A stretch of 64,000 bases of DNA from Acidimicrobiia bacterium (GCA_023265025.1 JAHFUP010000002.1:62001-126000), one strand, 5' to 3'; shown: positions 16,260-24,728, numbered from the stretch's first letter. The notes: a model not told the origin generated them from the sequence alone. A program made the numbers and translations.

Positions 16260-17468
16260 TTAGTTGGCAGACGAGGCCGCGACCAGACGGACGACACCGA
16301 GGGGCATGCCCTCCTTGAAGTCGCTGACGCCGAACGTGGCGTTCAGGGCGCCGGCGCCGGTCGAGGTGAGCTTGGCCACGGTGCCCTGCAGGACCACGTC
16401 GGAGCCCTCCTGGCTCACCTTGACGGCGGTGCCGTCCAGGGACAGCAGGGGGATGCCGGACTTGCCACCGGACGAGGCGGTCAGGATCGAGTTACCGGGA
16501 TCGACCACGAAGTCGGTGACGTCGATCGACTTGCTGCCCTTGCTGAACCGCAGCCCACTGGCCTCGTGCAGCACGGTGCCGGCGATGTAGCCGGGCTTGA
16601 AGCCGAGATCGGAGTGGATGGCGGCGTAGCCACCGGTGATCGGGAAGGAGACGGTCGACGTAGCGGCGTCGAACTTGGCCGACCCGACGGGGGCCACGGC
16701 CACACCGAGGGTACCCAGCGCCTTGGCGGTGCCGGCGTCGAGGGTCACGTTGGTGGCCTTGCCGTCCAGGCGGCTGACGACAGCCGTCTTGTCGGCGACT
16801 GCGTCGTAGGTGGTCGGGGTGCCCTTGGCCACGAGCCGGACGGAGCCCAGCGGGATGCCGGCCTTGAGGGCGGTGACGTTGAAGGCCTTGTTCAGCGCGC
16901 CGGCCGCGGTGTCGGTCAGCTTGGCCACGGTGCCCTCGAGCACGACGTTGCCGGAACCGTCGCTACCGACCTTGACGTTGGTGCCGTCGAGGAAGAGCAG
17001 CGGGACCTTCGGGGTGCCGCCGACGGTGCCGTAGAGCATCGAGCCACCGGGGTCGACCACGAAGTTCGACAGCTCGACCTTGGTGGAGCCGGCGCTGAGG
17101 CTGAAGCCGCTGCCGTCGTGGGCGATGGAGCCCTGGATGTAGCCGGGCTTGGCACCCAAGTCGCTGTGAATCTCGGCGTAGCCCGACGTGATGGGGAAGG
17201 TGATCGTCGAGGACGAGGCCTCGAAGGTCGCCGAGCCGATCGGGGCGAGCGCGACGCCGAGGGACTTGAGGGCCTCGGCGGTGCCGGCGTCGATCTTCAC
17301 CGACGTGCCGACGCCTGAGAGGCTGGGGATCGCGGTGACCTTGTCGGTGGACTGGTTGGTGCCGGCGGCGTTGGAGCTGGACGAGTCGCTGTTGTCCCCG
17401 CACGCGGCGCCCGCCAGAGCGAGAGCCCCGACGAGCGCGGCAATCGAGGCCTTTGTTTTGATGGACAT
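16260..17468 (-). CDS. Secreted lipoprotein with two tandem ~170-residue repeats
   Basis: A 402-residue protein with a signal peptide ending near Cys23 (A-L-A-G-A-A-C-G-D), then an Asn/Ser-rich linker. Two homologous modules at about 48-215 and 228-402 follow. Both carry I-x-S-D-L-G-x-K-P-G-Y-I, F-V-V-D-P-G, P-L-L-x-L-D-G-T and P-L-G-x-V-R-L-V-A. The family is not confidently recognised; the pattern suggests beta-rich surface domains. The start is fixed by an AGGAAGAG ribosome binding site 6 bases before the ATG. Followed by a perfect hairpin terminator, so probably monocistronic. Confidence 0.82.
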   Translation of the reverse strand: MSIKTKASIAALVGALALAGAACGDNSDSSSSNAAGTNQSTDKVTAIPSLSGVGTSVKIDAGTAEALKSLGVALAPIGSATFEASSSTITFPITSGYAEIHSDLGAKPGYIQGSIAHDGSGFSLSAGSTKVELSNFVVDPGGSMLYGTVGGTPKVPLLFLDGTNVKVGSDGSGNVVLEGTVAKLTDTAAGALNKAFNVTALKAGIPLGSVRLVAKGTPTTYDAVADKTAVVSRLDGKATNVTLDAGTAKALGTLGVAVAPVGSAKFDAATSTVSFPITGGYAAIHSDLGFKPGYIAGTVLHEASGLRFSKGSKSIDVTDFVVDPGNSILTASSGGKSGIPLLSLDGTAVKVSQEGSDVVLQGTVAKLTSTGAGALNATFGVSDFKEGMPLGVVRLVAASSAN

Positions 17469-17521
17469 TGTTCTCTCTTCCTTTCGCTTCTTCAGCGAAA
17501 TCAGTGGGCCGGGCCCTGGGT

Positions 17522-17552
17522 GCCCGTTGTCCATTTCTACGGAGCAACGGGC
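17522..17552. repeat. Inverted repeat between the XRE gene and the lipoprotein gene
   Basis: GCCCGTTG, 15 bases, CAACGGGC. It lies 50 bases past the XRE stop and 54 bases before the lipoprotein start, so it could be a terminator for the first or an operator for the second. Confidence 0.5.
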
Positions 17553-17601
17553 GGACCCGTATGAGAGAACACGGCGGAACAGTGAATCGCCGGGACCGCC
17601 G

Positions 17602-18144
17602 TCAGGCCGGGGTGTGGAGCTCCTTCACATCTTCGGCGACGTCGACCCTCACGGCGCGGCCGCCGTCGTGCCAGAGTCGGATCACGGCGCGGCTCGACGT
17701 CCAGAGGTGGGCGAGACGGGGAGCGACCGGTTGGGGGTTGCCGTCGTCGGCGGCGCGCAGGCCCACGTCGAGGCTGAGCGGGCGCCGGTGGTCGGGCCCC
17801 GTCGGGTCGAGGAGCTCACCGATGGTGACGCCGACACTGACGGCCAGCCCGAAGAGCTCGTCGATGGTGACGTTGCGGCTCTTGCTCTCGATCGCACTGA
17901 CGGTGGAGCGGCCCCACCCGTGGCAGAGATGCGACATCCGGGCCGCCAGCTGGTCCTGGGTCATGCGCCGGAGGATCCGGTAGGCCCGCAGGTTCTCGGC
18001 CAGCGCGTCCGAGGGCCGGCCCAGCTCCGGCACCGGCTCGCCGGTGTGCTTGCTGTACGGGCCACGGCCGTTGGACGCTGGCGCCTCAGGGCCCCTGGAC
18101 GGCACAGAGGGCTCTGTGGTCGTACCGTGCATCCGGTCGTTCAT
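17602..18144 (-). CDS. XRE-family helix-turn-helix regulator
   Basis: A 180-residue protein with an HTH at about 50-115 (M-T-Q-D-Q-L-A-A-R-M; S-T-V-S-A-I-E-S-K; I-D-E-L-F-G-L-A-V-S-V-G-V). A C-terminal region with W-H-D-G-G-R-A-V-R-V-D-V-A-E-D-V may be a ligand or partner domain. The ATG has an AAGGAG ribosome binding site 7 bases upstream, which rules out the longer frame. A CTATCGG palindrome lies about 70 bases upstream, suggesting autoregulation. The downstream neighbour is the duplicated lipoprotein, a plausible target. Confidence 0.85.
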   Translation of the reverse strand: MNDRMHGTTTEPSVPSRGPEAPASNGRGPYSKHTGEPVPELGRPSDALAENLRAYRILRRMTQDQLAARMSHLCHGWGRSTVSAIESKSRNVTIDELFGLAVSVGVTIGELLDPTGPDHRRPLSLDVGLRAADDGNPQPVAPRLAHLWTSSRAVIRLWHDGGRAVRVDVAEDVKELHTPA

Positions 18145-18216
18145 CGTCGAGCTCCTTCTCTGCATCCTCGGACAACTCCCGAGGATGGCCACCGCCGCCG
18201 GTCGGACCCGCCAAGT

Positions 18217-18235
18217 CTATCGGTCTCGCCGATAG
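18217..18235. promoter_or_regulatory. Palindromic candidate operator upstream of the XRE gene
   Basis: CTATCGG-TCTCG-CCGATAG, a perfect 7-bp inverted repeat with a 5-base centre, in the gap between the XRE gene and the upstream VOC gene; its size suits an HTH dimer. Confidence 0.55.
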
Positions 18236-18302
18236 GCTAGCGGGATAGCGACTATGCTTCGGCGGCACCCAGCGAGTCCGACCGTTCGCAGACCTCGGGG
18301 GT

Positions 18303-19091
18303 CTAGCTCGCCGGCGTCGCGTTGTTGGGTCCGACGAGCTTGAACTGGGCGCCGGTGGTGTCGGTCGCGACCGCCAGGCGGCCGTAGGGCGTGTCCTCGG
18401 CAGGCTGCACGATCGCGCCGCCCAGGGCGACGGCTTTCTCCAGGGTGGCGTCGACGTCGTCGCTGCCGAAGTACACCGACCAGTGGGCTGGGACGCCCTC
18501 GGGCAGGAACCCCGAGGCGTCCATGATGCCGGCCAGCATGGTGTCACCGTCGTTCAGCGTGGTGTAGCGGAAGTCGGGAGTGTCACCCGCGACACGGCTC
18601 TCGGCGCGGAAGACGTCCGTGTAAAAGGCCACCGCGGTGTCGTACTCGCAGGTGTGGAGCTCGAACCAGCTCGGAGTGCCGGTTTCTCCCAGGACCCGGA
18701 AGCCGCCGAACACGCCCGGCTGCCAGAGGCCGATCACTGCGCCGGCTGGGTCGGCCACGTAGGCCATGGTGCCGAGGTCGGCGACGGGCATCGGCGCGAC
18801 CTGAATCTGGCCGCCGTTGGTCGTGGCCAGCTCGATGGTCTTGGCCGCGTCGTCCGTGGCCAGATAGACGGACCAGACCTCGGGCATCCCCTCTCCGGGC
18901 TGGCTGGCCATGCAGCCGGCGACGAGCTCGCCGTCCTTGGCGAAGTTGAAGTAGCCACCGAACTCGGCGTTCGGCTCGTCGGCGGTCCAACCGAAGAGCT
19001 GGCAGTAGAAGTCGCGGCTGCGGTCGGTGTCGGACGTCATGAGGTCGACCCAGCACGGTGCTCCGATGGGGGCGGTCTCTCGGGTGGGCAT
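18303..19091 (-). CDS. Two-domain VOC (glyoxalase/bleomycin-resistance) protein
   Basis: A 262-residue protein made of two beta-alpha-beta-beta-beta modules, each opening with a P-C-W-V-D-L or P-S-W-F-E-L-H strand and a F-Y-x-x-x-F segment, and each ending with D-P-A-G-A or D-T-T-G-A-Q-F. It resembles the two-domain actinobacterial VOC proteins annotated as hydroxylases or CFP30B-like antigens. The metal-ligand pattern (His/Glu) is incomplete, so catalysis cannot be assumed. Stands alone, upstream of the XRE gene. Confidence 0.85.
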   Translation of the reverse strand: MPTRETAPIGAPCWVDLMTSDTDRSRDFYCQLFGWTADEPNAEFGGYFNFAKDGELVAGCMASQPGEGMPEVWSVYLATDDAAKTIELATTNGGQIQVAPMPVADLGTMAYVADPAGAVIGLWQPGVFGGFRVLGETGTPSWFELHTCEYDTAVAFYTDVFRAESRVAGDTPDFRYTTLNDGDTMLAGIMDASGFLPEGVPAHWSVYFGSDDVDATLEKAVALGGAIVQPAEDTPYGRLAVATDTTGAQFKLVGPNNATPAS

Positions 19092-19172
19092 GGTGCGCTC
19101 CTTCGTGTGTCCGGGAAGATGTCACTACTTCGACGCCTGGCCGGCGCCGAATTCATCGGCGCGGCCGCGCGA

Positions 19173-20582
19173 TCAGGCCGCCGGCTCCCAGTGAACACGG
19201 TCGGGTTCGGCGGCCCGCCCCTCGACCAGGCCGAGGAGGGCCCGACGCGGGTCACGGGCCAGCGGCTCCACGAAACCACCGTGGTATGCCTGGCAGCACT
19301 TTCCGCTCAGCCAGCCGCCGAGGACTGGGACGGCGAAGATGCCGTGGCCGCCGGCGAGGCCTTCGCCCAGGGCTTCCACCTGGCGGATGAACTGCTCACC
19401 GGGCTCCAACATGTCGACGAGGGCCTGCCCCACCGTCGTGCCGGAGGCGCCGACCACCGGCGACTCCCACAGCGTCTCGACGTCGGTGGCCCGCCAGTTC
19501 TGCTGCGCGTTCGTCGACGACAGGCGGGGAATCCATTCCTCGGCGACGAAGAGGTCTCCGCTCGCATGCGTGGCCTCGCGCACCCTGCGGTAGAGCGCAT
19601 CTCTGCTCGCCGACCTGCCTGATGACCCAAGCGCGAAGGCCAGTTCGACATCGTCGACACCGGCTCGCACCGCGGTGACCGCGAGGTTGCTGGTTGCCCC
19701 CCGTTCGATGTGGCCGTCGCCGAAGACGACTTGGCCGTTGTCGAGGACGAGCCCGTGCGTGTTGTCCCAGTCGTGGAAGGCGCGGGCGACAAGGTCGCCC
19801 ACGGACAGCTCCGGGTACCGGCTGGTTCTGGTGGTCAGTTCGGAGAGGGTCCGGCGGTAGAGGAACCGATGGGGTAGGAAGCGGATCAGCAGGCTGAGCT
19901 CCCGGAGCGCGGCGGCGGTGTCGGTCGCCACCTTGCGCTGGAGCAGCTCCCAGAAGCTCGGATAGCGGGCCTTCCAGTAGCGGCGGATGGACGCGACTGG
20001 GGTCCGGAGGTGGCCGGCGGCGAATGCATCGGTGAGGTAGTGCTGCGCCGCCGCCTCGCGGGCCATGGCCTGCGAGAGGTCTCCGCCCTCTCTGCCCAAT
20101 CGCCATGCCTCGTCGAGCGCTGCCTCGTGGAGGTGACGGTACGCGAGCCGGGCGGAGCCGAACCCGCTCCCGGTGATGGGGTCGGAGCGGCCGGGGGCGG
20201 CGAAGTGGTCGTCGTTGGTGGCGGCCAGCGCGAGGTACCTGTCCCGGACCTGCCGCTCGACGTCGCTCCGATTGGCGTCGGGGCTGAAGGCGACGCCGGC
20301 GAACCGTCCTCCCGGCTCGAACCTGGGATCAACGACGGCTTCGTCCACCGTCGACACCTTCAGAGCGCAGACGATCTCGTCACGGGTGTCGATCGCAGTT
20401 CCGCCGGCGCCCTCCCTCGCCGCGAGGCTGAAGAAGCCGTCGGGCCGGAAGAAGTCCCCGCTGAGGGCGACCACGTCGCCGAAGCTGAGGAGGAACCGGT
20501 CCTCGCCCGACTCGCCGCCGACGTTGACGTCGGCCGCGCCCGTGGCGGCGTCGCCGACGGCGCGGTGCTCGTGGGTCTTCAT
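19173..20582 (-). CDS. Phospholipase C/P1-nuclease-like protein
   Basis: A 469-residue protein with the motif H-Y-L-T-D-A-F-A-A-G-H-L-R-T-P at about residue 185-200, which is characteristic of the zinc-dependent phospholipase C/P1 nuclease fold. Further conserved histidines occur (D-D-H-F-A; F-H-D-W-D-N). No signal peptide is evident, which is unusual for this fold. The ATG overlaps the upstream winged-helix regulator's stop as ATGA, so the pair is an operon and the regulator probably controls this enzyme. Substrate unknown. Confidence 0.72.
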   Translation of the reverse strand: MKTHEHRAVGDAATGAADVNVGGESGEDRFLLSFGDVVALSGDFFRPDGFFSLAAREGAGGTAIDTRDEIVCALKVSTVDEAVVDPRFEPGGRFAGVAFSPDANRSDVERQVRDRYLALAATNDDHFAAPGRSDPITGSGFGSARLAYRHLHEAALDEAWRLGREGGDLSQAMAREAAAQHYLTDAFAAGHLRTPVASIRRYWKARYPSFWELLQRKVATDTAAALRELSLLIRFLPHRFLYRRTLSELTTRTSRYPELSVGDLVARAFHDWDNTHGLVLDNGQVVFGDGHIERGATSNLAVTAVRAGVDDVELAFALGSSGRSASRDALYRRVREATHASGDLFVAEEWIPRLSSTNAQQNWRATDVETLWESPVVGASGTTVGQALVDMLEPGEQFIRQVEALGEGLAGGHGIFAVPVLGGWLSGKCCQAYHGGFVEPLARDPRRALLGLVEGRAAEPDRVHWEPAA

Positions 20583-21340
20583 CCCTCCGGCCTCACCTGG
20601 CGCGGCCTTCGTCGTGGCACGTCGCGGAACCGCACACAGCACCTGCTGGGGCCGGGGTCGAGGCCGGCGTCGAGCCCGGCGTGGTCGAGGCCGGTAAGGA
20701 GGCCCATCATGAGCTCCAGGTTCATCGTGCAGACCAGGTCGGGATGGTCCTCGGCCAGCGCATGGAAAGGGCAGTTCACGAGCTCGACGCCGCCGGCGTC
20801 GGGGCGGGGCTCGTAACCCAGCTCCTCGAGTACGTCCTTCGCCGCGGCGGCGAGGGCGGCCCGACTTGGTCGCGTTCCAGCCCGGGAGCGGGCGTCGGTT
20901 CCCAGTGCCACGCCCATGCTCTGCGCCGCCCGGGCCAGCGCCTCCCTCACAGCCACGCCGTCGCGCTCGGCATCGGTGACGGCCCGGGCCAGCAGGGAGC
21001 CGGCCAGGTCGTAGCGCCGGTCCGGCAGGCTGACCTCCACCTCCCGTGACGACCGTCGATACAGCTTGGCTGGGCGGCCGGCGCCAGGACCGCTCCGGCC
21101 GGCCGGGCGGCCGAACTCGGTCTCGAGCAGGCGGTCCTCCACGAGCTTGTCGAGGTGGAACTTCGCCACGTGGTGGGGAACGCCGACGCCTTCGGCGGCT
21201 TGGTCCCGGTTCACGGGCGCGCGCTGGCCCACGACAAAGCGGTACAGCGCCCGGCGCACGGGCTCGCCGAGGGTGGCGATACCCGACACCCGGGCGTCGA
21301 AGCCCTCCCGAATCGTCGATGCATCGGAGGGAGTGCCCAT
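20579..21340 (-). CDS. Winged-helix regulator with a C-terminal Cys/His sensor-like domain
   Basis: A 253-residue protein. The N-terminal ArsR/MarR-like winged helix (about 20-95) includes R-A-L-Y-R-F-V and A-K-F-H-L-D-K-L-V. The C-terminal domain carries C-P-F-H, then D-L-V-C and a terminal C-C-V-R-F. This spacing of cysteines recalls SufR-like iron-sulfur or other metal-binding regulators. It heads an operon with the phospholipase-C-like gene, and a palindrome overlaps its predicted -10 element, so negative autoregulation is likely. What it senses is inference. Confidence 0.8.
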   Translation of the reverse strand: MGTPSDASTIREGFDARVSGIATLGEPVRRALYRFVVGQRAPVNRDQAAEGVGVPHHVAKFHLDKLVEDRLLETEFGRPAGRSGPGAGRPAKLYRRSSREVEVSLPDRRYDLAGSLLARAVTDAERDGVAVREALARAAQSMGVALGTDARSRAGTRPSRAALAAAAKDVLEELGYEPRPDAGGVELVNCPFHALAEDHPDLVCTMNLELMMGLLTGLDHAGLDAGLDPGPSRCCVRFRDVPRRRPRQVRPEG

Positions 21341-21389
21341 GCCTGCCGCCTCTCTAAAGGACGTTTCTGTTGACGAAATCGCTTCGCCT

Positions 21390-21428
21390 TCTAACGTACA
21401 TCATAGTATCCGTTAGAGATGGAGGCAA
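21390..21428 (-). promoter_or_regulatory. Sigma-70-type promoter with overlapping palindromic operator
   Basis: On the minus strand: -35 TTGCCT, 17-base spacer, -10 TATGAT. The inverted repeat TCTAACG-N14-CGTTAGA (21390-21417) brackets the -10 element. A repressor bound here would block transcription of the regulator/phospholipase-like operon starting 50 bases downstream. Confidence 0.7.
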
Positions 21429-21464
21429 GGCCCAGTGGCAACGGCGACCGGGCGCCCTCGACCG

Positions 21465-22025
21465 CTACGCGTCCTCTGTGCTGGGGAGCAGCTTGGTCCG
21501 TCGGAGCACGGCGAGGCCGAGCAGCGCGGCGACTGCGAGGGCGCCGAGGGCGAGGAAGAACCCGCGCTCCGACGGCTCCGGGCTTGGCGGCACCGGGCCG
21601 GCCGCCGGTCGTGTGGCAACGGCGAGAAGGGCCTCGGGCTCCGCCTTTGCGCACAGCGAGGATGTCCACCCGGTGGCGGACCGCCGGAGGAGCAAGCCGA
21701 CCCGCTGGCCGACGGCGACCTCGAGGCCGCACGACGCCCCGCTCGCCGCTGCCTCAACGTCCACACGATCGCCGATGCCGCCTTTGACGCTGCGCTCGAC
21801 GTCGAAGTGGTTGACCACTGGACGACCGGAGCTGATGATCGGGCCGGCGGTGGGCGGGTCGTCGATGCCCGTCAGGACGCCGACGAACGCCCCGTCGCTC
21901 GTGGCCAGGGCCTCGGCGACCTGCACGTCGGCCCGGCAGCTGCACGCAAGGGCCGGTGCGGCCTGGACGACGAGCTGGCCCCCTGCCACTATGAGGGCCA
22001 CCACTGCCGCACGCATCAGTCTCAT
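21465..22025 (-). CDS. Secreted NTR/TIMP-like protein with C-terminal membrane anchor
   Basis: A 186-residue protein: a signal peptide cut near A-L-A, and then a mature N-terminus C-S-C, the hallmark of netrin/TIMP-like (NTR) domains. There follow an A-F-V-G-V-L-T-G strand, V-N-H-F-D-V-E-R-S-V-K-G and a second cysteine pair (A-S-C-G-L; S-S-L-C-A). A Pro-rich stalk and a C-terminal membrane helix with a basic tail end the protein. Bacterial relatives are uncharacterised; surface exposure is well supported. Confidence 0.75.
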   Translation of the reverse strand: MRLMRAAVVALIVAGGQLVVQAAPALACSCRADVQVAEALATSDGAFVGVLTGIDDPPTAGPIISSGRPVVNHFDVERSVKGGIGDRVDVEAAASGASCGLEVAVGQRVGLLLRRSATGWTSSLCAKAEPEALLAVATRPAAGPVPPSPEPSERGFFLALGALAVAALLGLAVLRRTKLLPSTEDA

Positions 22026-22210
22026 CGTCCCGCCTCCAGTGCCAGCGCCGGCCGCCGGTGCTACGCCTTTGGACGGTACAGAGTGGCCGGCGGTTCCCGG
22101 CGCGACCTCGAAGGTGGCGGCTGCTCAGTCCGGCAGTGGTCCGGTGCGCATCAGCAGCGCCGTCAAGCGAGTACGTTCCTCGGCGGTGAGTCGTGTGGGG
22201 AGCCGGGTCG

Positions 22211-22729
22211 TTGGCTGAGAAACCGATGTCGTTCAGCGAGCTGCTCGCCGGCTACGGCACGAGGACGATCGGCGAGGGGATGTCCATCGAGTCCGTGTTC
22301 GCCCTCCTGAAGGTCCGTGGCGAGGACGGGAGCGCGGCGTGGTCTGTCCGCACCGGTGGCGTGCAGCTGGCAATGGAGGAGCTGCTGGGAGTTCTCGAGG
22401 GCCTCACGACGTCGCTCCGCCAGCGGCTGACGAGGGCCTGGAAGGGGACCCTGGCCCAGGACCCGCCGGCGGCCGCCACCGTCGACCAGCGACCCCCGCA
22501 GCCCGTCCCGTTCAGCGAGCTGCTCGCCGGCTTCGAGACGGTAGGCGTCGCCGACGAGCACCTCATCGAGTCGGTCTTCGCCGTGATCAAGGCCCGGCGG
22601 GTCGACGGGGCGCCGGTCTGGTACGTCCGGTCCGCGGAGATGACCCTGGGCTCGGAGGAGTTGCTCGGCGCCCTGGACGGCTACGCGTCCACTGTCCGGC
22701 TGGATCTGGCCGCTTCGTGGAAGTGGTGA
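22211..22729 (+). CDS. Hypothetical protein built from two copies of a ~75-residue module
   Basis: About 172 residues. Both halves open with F-S-E-L-L-A-G-[YF], continue with I-E-S-V-F-A-[LV]-[LI]-K-x-R, W-x-V-R and S/M-E-E-L-L-G-[VA]-L-[ED]-G, and end with a W-K tail. This is a recent-looking internal duplication. No known family recognised. The TTG start is favoured because GGGGAG lies 8 bases upstream; the ATG five codons later is the alternative. Soluble, no signal peptide. Confidence 0.7.
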   Translation: MAEKPMSFSELLAGYGTRTIGEGMSIESVFALLKVRGEDGSAAWSVRTGGVQLAMEELLGVLEGLTTSLRQRLTRAWKGTLAQDPPAAATVDQRPPQPVPFSELLAGFETVGVADEHLIESVFAVIKARRVDGAPVWYVRSAEMTLGSEELLGALDGYASTVRLDLAASWKW

Positions 22730-22736
22730 GCGGGCG

Positions 22737-23171
22737 TCAGGAGGTGGCGCCGAGGAACTCGAACACTTGGGTGAGACGGATGTTGTTGCCCGACGGGTCG
22801 CGGAAGGAAGTGTCGATCCCGTAGGGCTGGGTCGTCGGAGGGTCGTTGAAGGCGACGCCACGCGCCGACAAGTCGTCGTAGGCGGCCTGACAGTCGTCGG
22901 TCTCCAGGAACAGCGTGCCGACGACGCCTTTGGCGACCAGTTCCCCGAGCACGGCACCGGTGTCGGCGTCGAGCATCGGCGGGTCGGGGACGGGCATGAG
23001 CACAAGCCCGACGTTCTCCTGGCCGACGGGCCCGACGACCAGCCACCGGAAGTTGCCCCATTCCTCCATGGTCACGTCGGCCCGCACTTCCCAGCCGAGC
23101 GTGCGGGTGTACCAGGTGAGCGCCTCGGCCTGGTCGTGCACCCAAAACTGTGCGTTGGCGATTGTGATCAT
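22737..23171 (-). CDS. VOC-family protein (glyoxalase-like)
   Basis: A 144-residue single VOC domain: A-Q-F-W-V-H-D-Q-A-E-A-L-T-W-Y at the start, V-G-T-L-F-L-E-T-D-D in the middle, and R-D-P-S-G-N-N-I-R-L-T-Q at the end. A GAGGAGG ribosome binding site 5 bases before the ATG fixes the start against a much longer frame. The AraC gene ends 29 bases upstream, so the two are likely co-transcribed. Confidence 0.87.
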   Translation of the reverse strand: MITIANAQFWVHDQAEALTWYTRTLGWEVRADVTMEEWGNFRWLVVGPVGQENVGLVLMPVPDPPMLDADTGAVLGELVAKGVVGTLFLETDDCQAAYDDLSARGVAFNDPPTTQPYGIDTSFRDPSGNNIRLTQVFEFLGATS

Positions 23172-23200
23172 CGGGCCTCCTCGTGTCGGTACCGCCAACG

Positions 23201-23629
23201 CTACGGACGGGACGCCGGCTCGGCTTCTCGAAACGTGCGGTTCTGCGGGCGGCCGTAGGCGAGGGCGACGCAGTCGGGGATGCGGATGTGGCGCCGGGCC
23301 GGCGGGAAGGTCGCCCGGTAGACGACGGGGGCGACGCCGTAGATGCGCCCGAAGCTGGTGATGAAGGAGCCGACGCTCGTCAGCCCGACGGCGAAGCAGA
23401 TCTCCGTCACCGTGCGGTCGGTGTTGCGCAGCAGGGCGGCCGCTCGCTCCAGCCGGCGGGTGAGGAGGTACTGGTGCGGCGCCTCGCCGAACGTGCGCCG
23501 GAACTCCCGGCTGAAGTGCGCCGGTGACAGGCCGGCGGCGCGGGCGAGGTCGGCGACGGTGAGCGGCTCGAAGTACCGGGCGTCGGCCAGATCCTTGGCT
23601 CGCAGGAGGTGGCGGGCCGGCGGGACCAT
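23201..23629 (-). CDS. AraC-family transcriptional regulator
   Basis: A 142-residue protein consisting mainly of the double HTH: L-A-R-A-A-G-L-S-P-A-H-F-S-R-E-F-R and I-C-F-A-V-G-L-T-S-V-G-S-F, then the F-G-R-I-Y-G-V-A-P-V-V-Y-R signature. There is no separate ligand domain. It probably controls the adjacent VOC gene. Confidence 0.88.
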   Translation of the reverse strand: MVPPARHLLRAKDLADARYFEPLTVADLARAAGLSPAHFSREFRRTFGEAPHQYLLTRRLERAAALLRNTDRTVTEICFAVGLTSVGSFITSFGRIYGVAPVVYRATFPPARRHIRIPDCVALAYGRPQNRTFREAEPASRP

Positions 23630-23714
23630 GCGACCAAGTATCGCCGAGCCTGCCCCGGTAGGCTCCGGCGGGGCACGGCCCGGCGAGGGCTGTCATGCGG
23701 GGAGGAGTTGGGGG

Positions 23715-24608
23715 ATGGCGTCCGAACTGGCATCTGGCACGATCGTGCTCACGGGGGCGAGCGTGTCGAACGGCGCAGGCGCGGCGTTCCGGATCAACCC
23801 GACGGGGGGCGCGGAGGCGCTGCTGTCGTCGGCCGGCACCTTCGCCACACCGATCGGGATCGGCCTTGAGGCGGACGGGAAGATCGTGATCGCCGATGCC
23901 GACGCGTTCGGTGGCAAGGGCGGGGTCATTCGAGTCGACCCCAAGACCAAGAAGCAGACCACGGTGGCCTCTGCCGGCTTGTTCGCCAACCCGTTCGACC
24001 TCGTCGTCGAAGCGACGGGCAGCATCCTGGTGGTCGACCCACACGCCTCCGCCGGTTTGGGTGGGGTGATCCGGGTCGACTCCAAGACCGGCGAGCAGGT
24101 CATGCTCTCCTCCGGCGAGGAAACCGGCGCGGGGGCTCTTCGTGAGGTCGGGATTGCCCTGGAGGCGAACGGGCGCATCCTCGTCATAGAGCAGAGCCTC
24201 ACCGGCGGGACCATGGGCGGAGGCCGGGTGACCCGGATCCACCAGAAGACGGGTGTCCGCAAGGTGGTGTCATCAGGAGGATCATTCGCGAGCGCCACCG
24301 GGATCGCCGTCGAGCCCGACGGCGGCATCGTCGTCGCCGATGCAAACGCCTTCGGCGGCAGCGGCGGTGTCATCCGTGTCCACCCAAAGACCGGCAAGCA
24401 GACGACTGTCTCCTCGGGTGGCTCGTTCATCAGCCCGCTGGGAATCGCGGTCACCGCTGATGGCAGCATCCTCGTTGCCGACACCGACGCATTCGCGGGG
24501 AAGGGCGGCGTGATCCGCGTCGACCCGAAGACCGGCGCGCAGACGAAGGTGGCCGCCGGCAAGAAGTTCGGCGGTCACCGGAGGCTCGCCGTCGTGCCGG
24601 CGAACTAG
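23715..24608 (+). CDS. NHL/SMP-30-like repeat beta-propeller protein
   Basis: A 297-residue protein of about six tandem repeats of roughly 44 residues with the core G-I-A-V-x-x-D-G-x-I-x-V-A-D-x-x-A-F-G-G and G-V-I-R-V-x-P-K-T. This is the pattern of a lyase/NHL-type propeller. No signal peptide, so probably cytoplasmic. GGAGGAG lies 7 bases before the ATG. Function unknown. The tight similarity among repeats suggests recent amplification. Confidence 0.82.
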   Translation: MASELASGTIVLTGASVSNGAGAAFRINPTGGAEALLSSAGTFATPIGIGLEADGKIVIADADAFGGKGGVIRVDPKTKKQTTVASAGLFANPFDLVVEATGSILVVDPHASAGLGGVIRVDSKTGEQVMLSSGEETGAGALREVGIALEANGRILVIEQSLTGGTMGGGRVTRIHQKTGVRKVVSSGGSFASATGIAVEPDGGIVVADANAFGGSGGVIRVHPKTGKQTTVSSGGSFISPLGIAVTADGSILVADTDAFAGKGGVIRVDPKTGAQTKVAAGKKFGGHRRLAVVPAN

Positions 24609-24609
24609 C

Positions 24610-24627
24610 CTAGCTTAGCTAAGCTAG
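24610..24627. repeat. 18-bp perfect AT-richer palindrome after the propeller gene
   Basis: CTAGCTTAGCTAAGCTAG begins two bases after the propeller stop codon. It contains two CTAG tetramers, which are normally scarce, and stands out from the GC-rich surroundings. Could be a transcription stop or a protein-binding site. Confidence 0.55.
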
Positions 24628-24728
24628 CCGTTTCTGTTGCCCGGCCGCCCGACGAAACCGGGTACGAGAGGCTACCTTGTCGTGCGGGATCACCATGGCA
24701 GGGGCCATGAGTGGATAGAGGGGGATTC

